A stretch of 64,000 nucleotides of DNA from Neonectria sp. B-13 (Eukaryota; Ascomycota; Sordariomycetes; Hypocreales; Nectriaceae): assembly GCA_002682825.1 (NCBI GenBank), contig NOKP01000001.1, positions 4,219,296 through 4,283,295 of the forward strand, given 5' to 3'. Shown here in pieces: positions 10,828 to 20,579 of the stretch. The position numbers and the translations under genes were made by a program. The notes below the pieces were generated by a model, which saw only the letters and a program-made list of their open reading frames with translations, did not search any database and was not told the origin of the DNA. How positions within the stretch are numbered: position 1 is the stretch's first letter; each line of letters starts with the position of its first letter.

Positions 10828-11472
10828 GTTGATATGGCATGCCGTCCGTGACGGCTCTTTCTCTCTTCCACCATGTACATATTGGCAGACGCCAGAACCC
10901 GATACATAGCAGAGCTGTTTTTAGTTGTTTAAATTGAAGCCGCCATGTCCCTAAAATGTGTCCTATCTCAATTTAATGACACTTATTATGTTAGTAGCCA
11001 CCAGCTTTTCGCACTAACATGCTTGATTGCACTTCGTGGTGTCATTGCCTTAATCAGCATGCACGATCTCAAGAAGTCGGTGATAACTCCCGGCCTCCTA
11101 TTGGATGTAGTCTCCAGGAAACCATCCGTTCATCCAAAAGAGGGAATGCGGGGACGATCATAAAGTTAAGCAGGGGGTCACCGATCCACTTGGTCAAGCC
11201 TCTTATGCTGTCCGCCGCTCTTGACGGACTTTGCGGAGTTGACCAAGTGGCTCACCTCAGCCGTTTGTTAACGGTCGCGGCTCAAGTGCTGCGCAATCAA
11301 TGGGATGGCAGGCCTGGCACTAACACTTGCAGGCCAACCGCCTTTTTGGTGCATATGAATGTCTCTAGCTCAGGAATGGTATAACTGGGAGAGAAGTCGG
11401 CTGCTCCAGTTCGTTTTGAATCATCGTTCCCCAATACTTTCCAGACTCTGCATCATCAGAATCAAACCTTGA
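10828..11472. other. intergenic with inverted repeat (promoter of SDR gene)
   Basis: Holds the rglA 3' UTR and the SDR promoter. The notable element is an inverted repeat at 11186-11250 (listed separately). No coding sequence is supported. Confidence 0.5.
11186..11250. repeat. 12-bp perfect inverted repeat enclosing CCG-N10-CGG
   Basis: CCACTTGGTCAA (11186-11197) is repeated as TTGACCAAGTGG (11239-11250) with a 41-nt spacer. Inside, GTCCG (11210-11214) and CGGAC (11225-11229) form a second nested inverted pair around CCG-N10-CGG, the kind of everted triplet bound by Zn2Cys6 factors. It lies about 220 bp before the SDR start codon. It may be a regulatory site or simply a DNA/RNA hairpin. Confidence 0.5.
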
Positions 11473-12673
11473 ATGAAAATGACATCCCCCCAAGGCACTA
11501 TACTGTTGACCGGTGCCAATGGTGGTCTTGGCTCGGCCATTATCTCCAACTTCCTCAAGAGGCCTGAGCTGGCTGCCTACACCGGCGTATACACCGTCCG
11601 GAAAGCTGCAGCGGCCACACAGCTTAAGACAGTCCTCGATGCAGGGCCTTCGGCACACAAGCATGAGATCGTCGACCTAGATCTCAGCTCCCTAGCGAGT
11701 GTCCGGAAGACAGCCGTCGAGATCAACCGCCGAGTCGCTGCAGGAGAGCTGCCTCCTATAAAGGCACTTATCCTCAATGCCGCCTACCAAGACCACGAGG
11801 AACTTGTAAGTTCTGTGTTTCGCGCGAGAACAAGAGTGATTAATACGTGCTAACTGGTACAGAACATAACCCCAGATGGCTATGAGATAACCTGGCATGT
11901 CAACTATCTAGCGAACCAATTACTGGCCCTCATGCTTCTCCAGAGCATGGACAAGAACGGCCGGATTCTCATCATTGGCAGCTGGTCTCATGAGTGAGTA
12001 CCCATCCGGGTAGGACTCAAGCATGACAGTGGTTCTAATGCTTTGACTTTAGTATTGACGACAAACGCAACACCATCGGTGGCGAGCCGTACAAGGGCCG
12101 GGCCACACTATTTCCTAGCGCGGAGGAGCTTGCCAAGGGGAAATGGAGCACTCCTGCAGATGGTGATGGATGGTTCACAGGCTATCGACGATACGGAGCG
12201 AGCAAGCTTTGTGTCGTCATGCTCATGTAAGTTACCCAACCACAATACGGTGTTTGACATCACTTACCAGTCTTAGGCACGAACTTGCCAATCGCATCGG
12301 TACGGACCCAGAGCTGTCCAACATCACAGTTGTCGGTTTGGACCCTGGTGCAATGGGCTCAGACTTGACCCGACGCGGCAGCTCTTCCATGCAGTTCAAT
12401 ACCAAGAGGCTTCTCCCCATTATAGCCTACGTAGCGGTCAAGTTTAGCCCAAACGGCTCGATGCGTCCACTGTGGAAAAGTGCGGGGGATGTGGTACGGT
12501 TGTGCTTTGATGTCGATGCCCCCAAGGGAAAGGCACTCTACCTCAACGGCACAGATGAGCTTGAGACGTCAAAAGAGGCGAGGGACGCGACGAAGAGAAA
12601 GTCCCTGTGGGACTATGGGCTTGTTGCTGCCGGGATTACACATGGCGACACTGTACTGCGGGATTGGCAGTAA
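11473..12673 (+). CDS. short-chain dehydrogenase/reductase
   Basis: An NAD(P)-dependent oxidoreductase of the SDR superfamily; the substrate is unknown. The model has four exons: 11473-11805, 11863-11993, 12053-12226 and 12277-12673. Introns of 57, 59 and 50 nt all have GTAAGT/GTGAGT donors and AG acceptors. The product is 344 aa. The cofactor motif TGANGGLG lies at residues 13-20, LILNAA replaces the usual NNAG, a Ser follows in IIGSWSH, and the active-site YGASK places Tyr202 and Lys206. The insert between the Ser strand and the Tyr helix is long, as in fungal ketoreductase-like or protochlorophyllide-reductase-like SDRs. An alternative start six bases downstream (11479) has the better Kozak context. 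It follows rglA on the same strand but with its own promoter region, so no functional link is claimed. Confidence 0.88.
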
Positions 12674-15222
12674 CATGATGGGCCATGTTAGGCAATCATG
12701 ATGCTCCTGTGGGAGGCTGTTTGCAATGTTTCACCGTTGCTACCTTTGTATTTTAGTCCAGTCAGTATAACCATCTGTCACGTTTCTTAAATCACTTCCC
12801 AGGGCTGCACACAGATTTGAACTGCGTACCCCGAGCTTTCGACCAAAGTTCGCAAAGACTGCCGAGAACAGGAGCGCCGGAGCTAATGTTGACGTTTTAG
12901 CCTCGATCTTCCGGGAGTCATCATGGGTACGACGATCCGGGCTGGGGTGCAACAGTCTCTTCGTCTGCCGGCCGGCTTAACTGACGAGCCATGTAATGTC
13001 TACAGGGGCTTATACTCCCTGGAGTGAATCAGGGGAGGCTGATGAACTGCAGGGGTAGGGGGTGAGAGAGAGACAGACAGAAAGATAGAAAGTTGGAAGC
13101 GCCAGAGTTGCCGGATATGTAGGCGGTCTCCTGACTACTGCGTTGAAGACTAGAGAAGCAATCTAGAAGAAGAGGCGGTCTAATTGACAAGGTTGGTTGA
13201 AAGTGCTTGAGACGGTCGAGACGGTAGAAACGGCGTAAAATCAAGGACAAGGCCTCGAGAGTCGAAAGAGAGCCAGGAAGCAAGGACAAAAGGAAAGAAG
13301 AGGTAAGGCCTCAATGTGTCCTGTGTCCTGCCCTAAATTGAGGCGTTCCTTGGCTGCCAGTAGACGGAAGGTGCCACGGCCCGCCCTCCACTTGGTGACT
13401 TTGAGCAGGTGTAACCCCCAAGTTTCACCCGGCCCCTGCCCCATCTCTGCCCCATCTGAAACAGGCCACTTGTAGGCGGGGCCGTCCCTACAATCTGCGC
13501 GATGCGGATGTGCAGGAATGAGACTCAAGCCCGCCCGTTCCTCGTTCCTCGTTCCTGCATGAAAATGGTCTGAACTCTGGCCTTGAACTCTAATAGCACG
13601 AAGGCATATCCACATTGTACTACTGACAATTGCAATGTTTGGGCCGTCTGTCGAGTTCCCACGGGCGCAACGTAAATACATCCAAGATGCGGCCCAGAAT
13701 AATACTTCGCAGTCAACCCGACGCTATTTACGAATACAGTGATGACTTCCGTGTGGATGCCGATGGACCTAGTAGCCGTACGCAAATAGAGGGCGAGGGA
13801 AAGCGCCCTAGCGAGCACCATGTCAGTCCGGCGCACACGGGTGCTGGGGTTCTGCGGCTAGGGTCCACTGGCAGTTGGGATGAAGCCGTATTAAAAAGGG
13901 ACCCCGTGTAGTATTATTGCGATGGGCAAGGGACAACTCTTTATTTGGAGTGTACAGGGGGAAGGATGGTCCAGGGCATGGATGGTCAGGGCATGACTGA
14001 CGATGGATCTACATAGTATCCCAGAGCAGAGTCGCCTTGGAGCGCCAGGGGGCTTTGGAGAAGCACGATGGGTCGTCAACTGTGCAATGATTTGGTGCCG
14101 ATGCTGCAACGAACAGGCCAGAGAGTTCTAGACGATGGATTCAACCAACCTTGGGTACCTGCAAACCACCTGAACAATTAGCGCCCGCGCCAGCAACAGC
14201 GCCAGCCGCCCCCTCCCAGCGCCTGAGCCATCCCCGGCGGAGGTCCAGCGGGCACTCTCAAACCCAGTCAAGCCGCCTCACCAGCGTCGTGCTCCCACAG
14301 CGCTTGTGGCGTCGTGACATTGGCGCCCCCTGCACCCGACAGCCAGCCAGCCAGCCAACGGCAACGGTTGTAGAACCACCCAAACTGCGTCAGAACTGCG
14401 CGGCCTGACCTGGGATGCCTGCGCTGACATGGTTGGCTGACGGCACTCGAGGAACCAACAAGTCAACAAACCCGGAGAAATGGGCTGCCTGCCTGCCAAA
14501 TTACTGGAGATGCGCTGCTACAGCTCCGAGGTAGAGTGCTCCTCCTGGTGCCAGTCAATCTCCTCATTCCAGGCTCCATCCGATGTTTGCAGTACCAAAG
14601 TACTACGTGCACGCAGACGGGATGGAGCACGGAGTAGGGATGTACCAGCTGTTAAATTAAGACTGATGATGGCCCAACAACCAGCGTCACACCTTGCCTT
14701 TTTTTCTTAAGACGGGACGAGCTGCTCCTTTGGTGTTCCTTGCTGTACATCATACGCCCTCTCTTTCAAATTCCAAATTTCAAATTCGTCCGGCCTGGAG
14801 CTGACACATTCGCCTGGATCCTGGCATCGATTTTCTTTGTTGCTTGCCGATCGATTCTCCTCCTTTCACCTACTCACTCACTTATTACTCGATCATCCGC
14901 TTGCCTGGCTTCTCACCAATTCAGACCTAATTAGAGAAGCGTCTATCCCTTCTAGAAACACACCTCCGCCACACTTCGATCCCCGCCTTTTCGATCCCCG
15001 GCTCCATTCGTTTCGACTCTCGAGCGCCGAAGTCATCAGCGGACTCTCATCTCCAGCCCGAGCTGTGGTTTCGAGCAACCAAAAATAACTAGCGGCGACA
15101 CGAGGCACTCCCACCACACACCGTGACGCGACTACTGCTGCTCAGCCCACCCGCCGCCTCAGTTCCAATCCAGGCCTTCTTGAAACCAACCAACCGGCGG
15201 TCAGCCGTTAACACTTGGCGAG
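12674..15222. other. intergenic, 2.5 kb
   Basis: No convincing gene. A T-arm-like sequence near 12815 (minus strand) has no matching acceptor stem and is not called. The last ~500 bases before 15223 are pyrimidine-rich and are likely promoter and long 5' UTR of the next gene. Confidence 0.45.
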
Positions 15223-18104
15223 ATGCCCGTCATGTGGGACAACCTGAAAACCGGCACTGGGCCAGGCTCCCAACCTAAACTGGTGCCGCCTCAAAGCCTC
15301 AAGGAGCGGGCCTTTCGCGGCCAGACGTCACAACCCCAATCGCAACCGCAACAACACAGCCAAACCACCGCCAGCAGACAAAGCATCGACGACGGCGACG
15401 GTGACGATCAGGCTTTCTGGCAAAACGACTTCGACAGCCGCCTCAACGGCCTCGGCATTCGGAACACTCCCCTTCGGTACGAGGTTCGCCGCGGTAAGAC
15501 TGTGCCCCAGCCCGGGTCCAGTCAACAACGTCAACTGTAAGTCCACTCCAGTGATGTAGTGTCTTGTTCGCGATGCATAGAAATGCCCAGGCCTGCTGGC
15601 GTGGCCTTGCCAGTGCGCTGGGCCAGCACCTGCGAAATGTTGCGTGTCTTGGCTGGCGCAGCACCGCCATTGATGCAACCCCGAGTTGAGGCGGGCGCGT
15701 GCGAGCTGTGGGATCCGGATGTTGGCGCAGCACTTCGACTGCCGCTTATGGCGCAACGCAGCCGTGTCTTCAGCCCAGACTGAACTTGACAGCTGTGCAG
15801 TCGTGAAGTTCATGCTCGCCGCCCGCGCTTTCGGTTGGTGCGGGCGGATCCCTGATGTGCTAGGGTGCACCGTCGTCCTAGATCCTTCATCATTCCTCCT
15901 TCCTTCTTTGTCCTCTCCACGAATATACCCATGGGCTATCTTACTCTTTCCTCGAAATCTCTCGCACATTGCCAAACTCAAGAACGGATCATCACGAGGA
16001 ACACACCTGGCTGACTCTGCTTCCCCGTGACCGCAGCTCCCCTCCCCTCGACTCCGACAGCGCGGAAGCTCCTCCCGCTCATCATCTTCCACCTCGAAAC
16101 CCACGACGACTCAACCCTCACGATTGGCGCCCGACTTCCTCCCTCTACGGTGAAAACGAGGCCAAGGACCATCACCACCCGCCCTCTGCGCCTTCCAAGT
16201 CCAAGACACCTGCCAAAGACATGTACGGCCGTCCCATCGCCGTCGACATCTCCCCGCCCAGCTCGCCTGACATCAATGTGACACAACATGGGTGAGTCTA
16301 CTTTTTGGTCCTCAACCACTTCATTGTGTGTTTCTTGACTATTGCCTTTTTGCCGCTCTGGCATATAATCTTTTTCATTGTCCCTTCCTCTTCGAGCCTC
16401 GAGCACAACCGAGTTCTCAGGCCTAGCAATACGGCTTCTGCAACTGCTCCTCTTCTCGTTACCTCCCTCACCAGCAACCACAATCTTCAGATAAGAATGA
16501 AGTCGCTGAATTTCCGAACCTCATGGCTGATCCAGTGTTTCACGTACAGAGCATACCCCGATGATGATGTCTCACCCATTGATGAAGGCCCCGACCAGTC
16601 ACAGCAGGAGCTTCTCTACGGCATTCGAAACACTTCTCCACAGGAGCCCCGGAGTCATATCCCCACGATGCGTCGTGAAAGAAGGGCTGAGCAGGACAAG
16701 CTTGCCGGAAAGTTGAAGCAATCGAGGTCGAAGGACATGCTACGAGATCAGCAGAGCGATGCAGTTCAACATCCTTGGGAAGTAGTACCAGGTCAAAGCG
16801 AAGGGCCTCACGCCGGTCGTGCAGGGTTCGGGCTTACTACCACCGTCACTGGACCTCAGGTTCCTCGATCTGGCAACCCTGCACCCACTTTTGGGCAGCG
16901 CATGCGACAACTTACTAGAGGAAAGACGGACCCCGTCGAGAATCGGCCTCCGTGGAATGGAGCCAGCGGCCGTGCGCCGTTGGTTGATCCTGTCCGGGAT
17001 GACTTGGGTGCCGCACCGCTCGGCCTCGCACGCCGGAGTAGCAAGCGTGGTGGGCGGACTGGTGGTGTCTCGCCTGAAACGTCCAATATCGCTGCCTCGA
17101 CTGTCCGACGATTGCTACCCTCCAGGTCCAACCAGAAGCTCAAAGAGGCTTCCAAAACACCATCTCCAGAGCTTAGCTCGCACGGAGCACCCTCCCACGC
17201 ATATCCCAGTCCTCCCTACAACGACTCTCCAATTTCACATTCTCATGCCCCTGTTCTAACGAGTCGCCCCGCGCAGGCTGCGCCCCGCCTTGCTCCCAAC
17301 GTCCCTGATCCAAACAAGGCCATCAAGAGAAAGCCGTCACCCTCAACTCATACTCAATCTCACCATCCCCATAATTCGACTTCGAGTTCCGTCTATACAG
17401 CCTACACTGACCAAAGCGTGGCAACGTACGTCCCTCGCCTCGCCACGGCAGCGCCGACGAGTCCCTTCTCAGCCGATGACCCGTGGGTACCTCCCCCTTC
17501 GCGTTTCAGCGTCACGACTTGCAACACAACAGCTCCCGACTCTCCTCGTCACTCGATCGAGGAAGAACGTCCTCCGATGCCCACTCCGCCGAAGCAATTT
17601 CATTCAGTGATGGACCGTAGGAGGCCAGTTCCTGGGGGCGACAGCGCGAGGCAACCTACCGACGAGCCGATTGTCATTTCCATCAAATCCACGTTTTCAT
17701 CGAGTAAACCAGGAAACGATGGGGCCAGCACCGATCGCCCGGTCTCTATCGTATCGACCACCAAGGCGCTCCCCCCAGCACCACCGGAGGTTCAGTCCGC
17801 AGGCGATCGCGTTGCATATCTCAACGCCCGACTCGATAGTTTAGCCCACCGACGGGGCAACATAAACAAAGGCATCAAGCAAATGACGGAGCTGATGCCG
17901 ACCGATAACTTAATGTCGAGCGCAGAAGTCTTGCGCAGACGGGAGATTGAGAAACAAAAGGTGGAGGATCTCAAGGAAGAGCTGGCGGAGATCCAGAGAG
18001 AAGAATATGACTTGGGTTTGAAGCTCTATCGGGCGAACAAGCGCCTGGAGAGAGAGGCGAATTTTGAGAGCTCGGCACTGTGGGTTAGAAGAGCTACAAG
18101 TTGA
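15223..18104 (+). CDS. hypothetical low-complexity protein with C-terminal coiled coil
   Basis: A predicted 707-aa protein encoded by three exons: 15223-15536, 16037-16291 and 16550-18104. The introns are unusually long for this window (500 and 258 nt), with GTAAGT/GTGAGT donors and GCAG/ACAG acceptors, both phase 2. The frame is kept across both junctions. The N-terminus (MPVMWDNLKTG) and a block around QAFWQNDFDSRLNGLGIRNT look conserved in character. The middle is disordered and rich in Pro/Ser. The last ~110 residues form a charged coiled coil (VAYLNARLDSLAHRRGNINK..., IEKQKVEDLKEELAEIQREE). No enzyme motif was found. Such a plan fits a scaffold or cytoskeleton-associated protein, but I do not recognise the family. 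The first intron is the weakest part of the model; an extra small exon or alternative start inside it is possible. Confidence 0.7.
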
Positions 18105-18441
18105 GTGAGGTTGGCTGGCTGTGTTTGAAATCGTATGGGTGGTTAGATGGAAAGTCAAGGTCAAGTCCCCGGAGTACTACGAGCAAGGTGTTGTGGTTTG
18201 TCATGCATATCGGACGGCGTCGATTCGATTACTCTTTTTTTCTTGTTGTTGGCGTCATATTCGCGCTGCTGGCCTGGCGATGATACCTAGAGGTTTGAGA
18301 TTAACTTGAGGCGGTTGAGAGTTAAGATACTATGTCTTATGTAATTGGCATTGCTATATGTGTGTCTAGGTCAGAGGTCTACCTTGCCTCTTAGTGACCC
18401 TGTATTCTCACGACCTACAAAACCTCGTTTTTACTTATCAG

Positions 18442-19107
18442 TCAGTCATCAAGAAACCACACACGTGCTGTAGACTTCCCAGCTTTTGTCTTCGATTGAC
18501 CTGCAGGATCGGAGCCCTTCGGTGGTAACCCGCCGCACCGGCCCTCCCAGCAGTTCTGGCAGTAATCACCCTCGCCTCCCGGGCGAAGAGCTATGTAGCA
18601 GCGGCAGTCCTCTTGAAGGCTATGCTTGCAAAAGACGTGAACTCCGGTCCGGGGCGGCTGGCGCGGGATGCGGGGCTCCGCATGTGGGGCCGTTCCCTTC
18701 GCCGGGTTAGGGGTCCGGGCCGAGCTTGCAGGGGACGACCCAGATGACTGTTCCTCGGAGTGGAAGCGGCTTCGCAGGCCAGCAGGTACTCGCTTTCTCA
18801 GTGGGCTGTGAGTGCTCTCTTGCGAGGCCGGCGGCGGCGACGCCGGTGGCGGAAGGTGCAGGGCACGCAGGGACGAATATGCCGAGACTCTAGTTAACGG
18901 CGAGGTGTTGTGTTCCTTGCTCGGGGATTGTTTTTCTGCGGCAGATCCGTGCCTGGAGAAGTCGGGGAACTGGATGAACCCCTCGGCGCTGACGTTGGAC
19001 TCGGCGACCTGGTAGATACTGTCCCTCTGGAGCCGCGTATCCCGGCGGAGGAATCGGGGGCCGGCTCCCCCCTCGGGGCTTGGCATTTTGAACTCGTTGG
19101 AACTCAT
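18442..19107 (-). CDS. hypothetical protein with C-terminal Cys cluster
   Basis: A single coding exon for 221 aa. The start at 19107 follows a good 5' UTR intron on the minus strand (donor GTGAGT, branch ACTAAC, acceptor CACAG ending five bases before the ATG). A longer frame up to 19155 would run through that intron. Residues 1 to about 150 are disordered and rich in Ser/Pro/Arg. The C-terminal part has a compact motif with six cysteines at 160, 168, 170, 183, 186 and 191 (C-x7-C-x-C-x12-C-x2-C-x4-C, in VFCKHSLQEDCRC and YCQNCWEGRC), which could bind zinc. The protein ends RVWFLDD. I do not recognise the family. It is convergent with the coiled-coil gene to its left (337-bp gap). Confidence 0.65.
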   Translation of the reverse strand: MSSNEFKMPSPEGGAGPRFLRRDTRLQRDSIYQVAESNVSAEGFIQFPDFSRHGSAAEKQSPSKEHNTSPLTRVSAYSSLRALHLPPPASPPPASQESTHSPLRKRVPAGLRSRFHSEEQSSGSSPASSARTPNPAKGTAPHAEPRIPRQPPRTGVHVFCKHSLQEDCRCYIALRPGGEGDYCQNCWEGRCGGLPPKGSDPAGQSKTKAGKSTARVWFLDD

Positions 19108-20213
19108 GTTTGCTGTGCACTTCACGTTAGTCTCACAGCTGAATCTACCACTCACCTATCTTATTTAGCACGTATTGCTCTTGCTCAGCTGTAGTATGAG
19201 GCGCCGGCGTTGGCAGTTGGCGCTTAATCTGGGCTGGTTTAGGCTACTTGATGAGGCCCTTGTTTCTCTGGGGAAGAATTGCCGCCGAGTGTCTCCCTAT
19301 TTATACTTCCACGACGGGGGTGGTGACTTTCTCGTGATATGAATGAGGGGGCTCTGGGTTGCAGTTCAGAAAGGCGCTGTTTGAGCAAGCAGTGAGGTGT
19401 GCGACGATATTCCTCAGTGACTAAGTTCCTTTCACTAATTCGGCGTATCCTAGCATGGGTACCAACGGGTGTGCTTCATGCAATTGTTCATCTCAAAATA
19501 CGACAGAACATGTATGGTAGGTATAGATGGTACTTTAAAGGAGGTTCAGCTTCACTCATTCGAGCACTCATCTGGCTACTTGCTGTCATTCATGACAACC
19601 TCGTTTTAAATCGGCTACCCTACACCAATCATGAAATCTTGTACATAATCACTTCTTTCGGTCGAACTACTCATCTTCGCCTATGTAGCCACGACTGATA
19701 TTTTACTGTATGCGGAAAACGGTGATTCCAAGCCTCCTACAGTTCTAACATGTATTGCTGCGTTGTAATGTGTGCATGCTTCAGTTGTCAAGTAGCAGAA
19801 CAGGTGACATGGTGATGGTAGTTTTGCCTCCGTCTTACAAACTCCGAAAAACAACCACCATGAGATTCAATTTATTGTGCGAATACTATCAAGTTATTAT
19901 CATCAACATTTAAATACGGTCACCGGATTTCTAGAGACTCCTCAGCACCACAGATCGTGGTACTAAAACGTGAGAATATCAAGTGGGCACCTTGGGAGAC
20001 GCTATACAGACCCAGACCCAGATCCACACGCAGTGCCCTAAAACAAACAGGTTGAGCTACCGGCAGATGTAACATTGCACAAGGAGAGGAATTCGCCTAG
20101 ACCACTCACTGCATTGAAGATGTCATGAGTGAGATAGTCAAATTTACATTTCGACGCACTGCTCCTCCCTTGGGTAGGCGTCTACGATGGTGAGCAAAAA
20201 GTCATTCCTAAGG
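19108..20213. other. intergenic, AT-richer
   Basis: Contains the 5' UTR intron of the gene on its left (about 19112-19160) and then about 1 kb of AT-richer sequence with only spurious frames. No RNA gene was recognised before the tRNA pair. Confidence 0.5.
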
Positions 20214-20225
20214 AAAAAAATAAAA
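20214..20225 (-). terminator. Pol III terminator of tRNA-Arg copy A
   Basis: On the minus strand TTTT-A-TTTTTTT starts 22 nt past the tRNA 3' end. Runs of four or more T stop RNA polymerase III. Confidence 0.75.
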
Positions 20226-20246
20226 TCACACTTGATTGTGCTTGTA

Positions 20247-20371
20247 GGTCACGGTGGGGCTCGAACCCACGATCTCCTGATTCGTAGTCAGACGCCTTGC
20301 TAGAGGGGTTGTTAGATGATGATCTGTTTATGGGAGGATGGGAAGATGCATACCCATTGGGCCACGCGACC
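20247..20371 (-). tRNA. tRNA-Arg (anticodon ACG), copy A, interrupted in the D-loop
   Basis: Read on the minus strand, a complete tRNA-Arg cloverleaf is present but split. The 5' part is acceptor GGTCGCG, then TG and D-arm GCCCAATGG. After a 54-nt insert come AAGGC (D-stem 3' side), anticodon stem TCTGA/TCAGG with loop CTACGAA (anticodon ACG), variable AGATC, T-stem GTGGG/CCCAC with loop TTCGAGC, and acceptor CGTGACC. There is no intron at the canonical 37/38 position. The internal Pol III A box (TGGCCCAATGG) ends exactly where the insert begins, and the B box (GGTTCGAGCCC) is intact. Without the insert the tRNA body is 71 nt, with G18-G19 and A21 in place. The next genomic base (discriminator 73) is T. 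Without the insert removed, the D-arm could not form normally. Confidence 0.9.
20300..20353 (-). other. 54-nt spliceosomal-type intron in D-loop of tRNA copy A
   Basis: The insert begins GTATGCATC and ends CTAACAACCCCTCTAG: donor GTATGC, branch point CTAAC 11 nt before a TAG acceptor. Its size and signals match the protein-gene introns in this window (for example 55 nt in the kinesin gene, 50 nt in the RRM-GAR gene). Precise GT-AG removal joins AATGG to CAAGGC and restores a 7-nt D-loop. Confidence 0.8.
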
Positions 20372-20444
20372 GTGCTGTTCTGATGGTGAAGTTGCGGCGT
20401 CTTGCAGTCTAAGTTGTGAGACACAGACACGACCGAGTTGAAGC

Positions 20445-20449
20445 AAAAA
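20445..20449 (-). terminator. Pol III terminator of tRNA-Arg copy B
   Basis: TTTTT on the minus strand, about five bases past the tRNA 3' end. Confidence 0.75.
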
Positions 20450-20453
20450 GATA

Positions 20454-20579
20454 GGTCACGGTGGGGCTCGAACCCACGATCTCCTGATTCGTAGTCAGAC
20501 GCCTTGCTGGATGGATTGTTAGTTACTGAGACACAGTCTAGCATTCGAGAATGATGCTTACCCATTGGGCCACGCGACC
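20454..20579 (-). tRNA. tRNA-Arg (anticodon ACG), copy B, interrupted in the D-loop
   Basis: The second copy, 82 bp upstream of copy A in transcription order, has tRNA halves identical to copy A (18 nt before and 53 nt after the insert). Acceptor GGTCGCG pairs with CGTGACC through one G-T wobble. The anticodon loop is CTACGAA, the T-loop TTCGAGC, and the discriminator T. The insert sits at exactly the same D-loop position as in copy A but is 55 nt long with a largely different sequence. Preservation of every stem in both copies argues that these are working genes, not relics. Confidence 0.9.
20507..20561 (-). other. 55-nt spliceosomal-type intron in D-loop of tRNA copy B
   Basis: Begins GTAAGCATC and ends ACTAACAATCCATCCAG: a canonical fungal donor, an ACTAAC branch point 13 nt before the CAG acceptor, and typical length. 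The first ~9 and last ~18 bases resemble copy A; the middle does not. Confidence 0.82.

Noticed and set aside
12795..12860. T-arm-like sequence on the minus strand (CGCAGTTCAAATCTGTG)
   Set aside because: No partner for the acceptor stem and no anticodon arm upstream, so not a tRNA; perhaps a chance match or relic.
15328..16104. 258-codon antisense frame across exon 1, intron 1 and exon 2 of the coiled-coil gene
   Set aside because: No domain or protein-like features; kept only as a note on the long intron.
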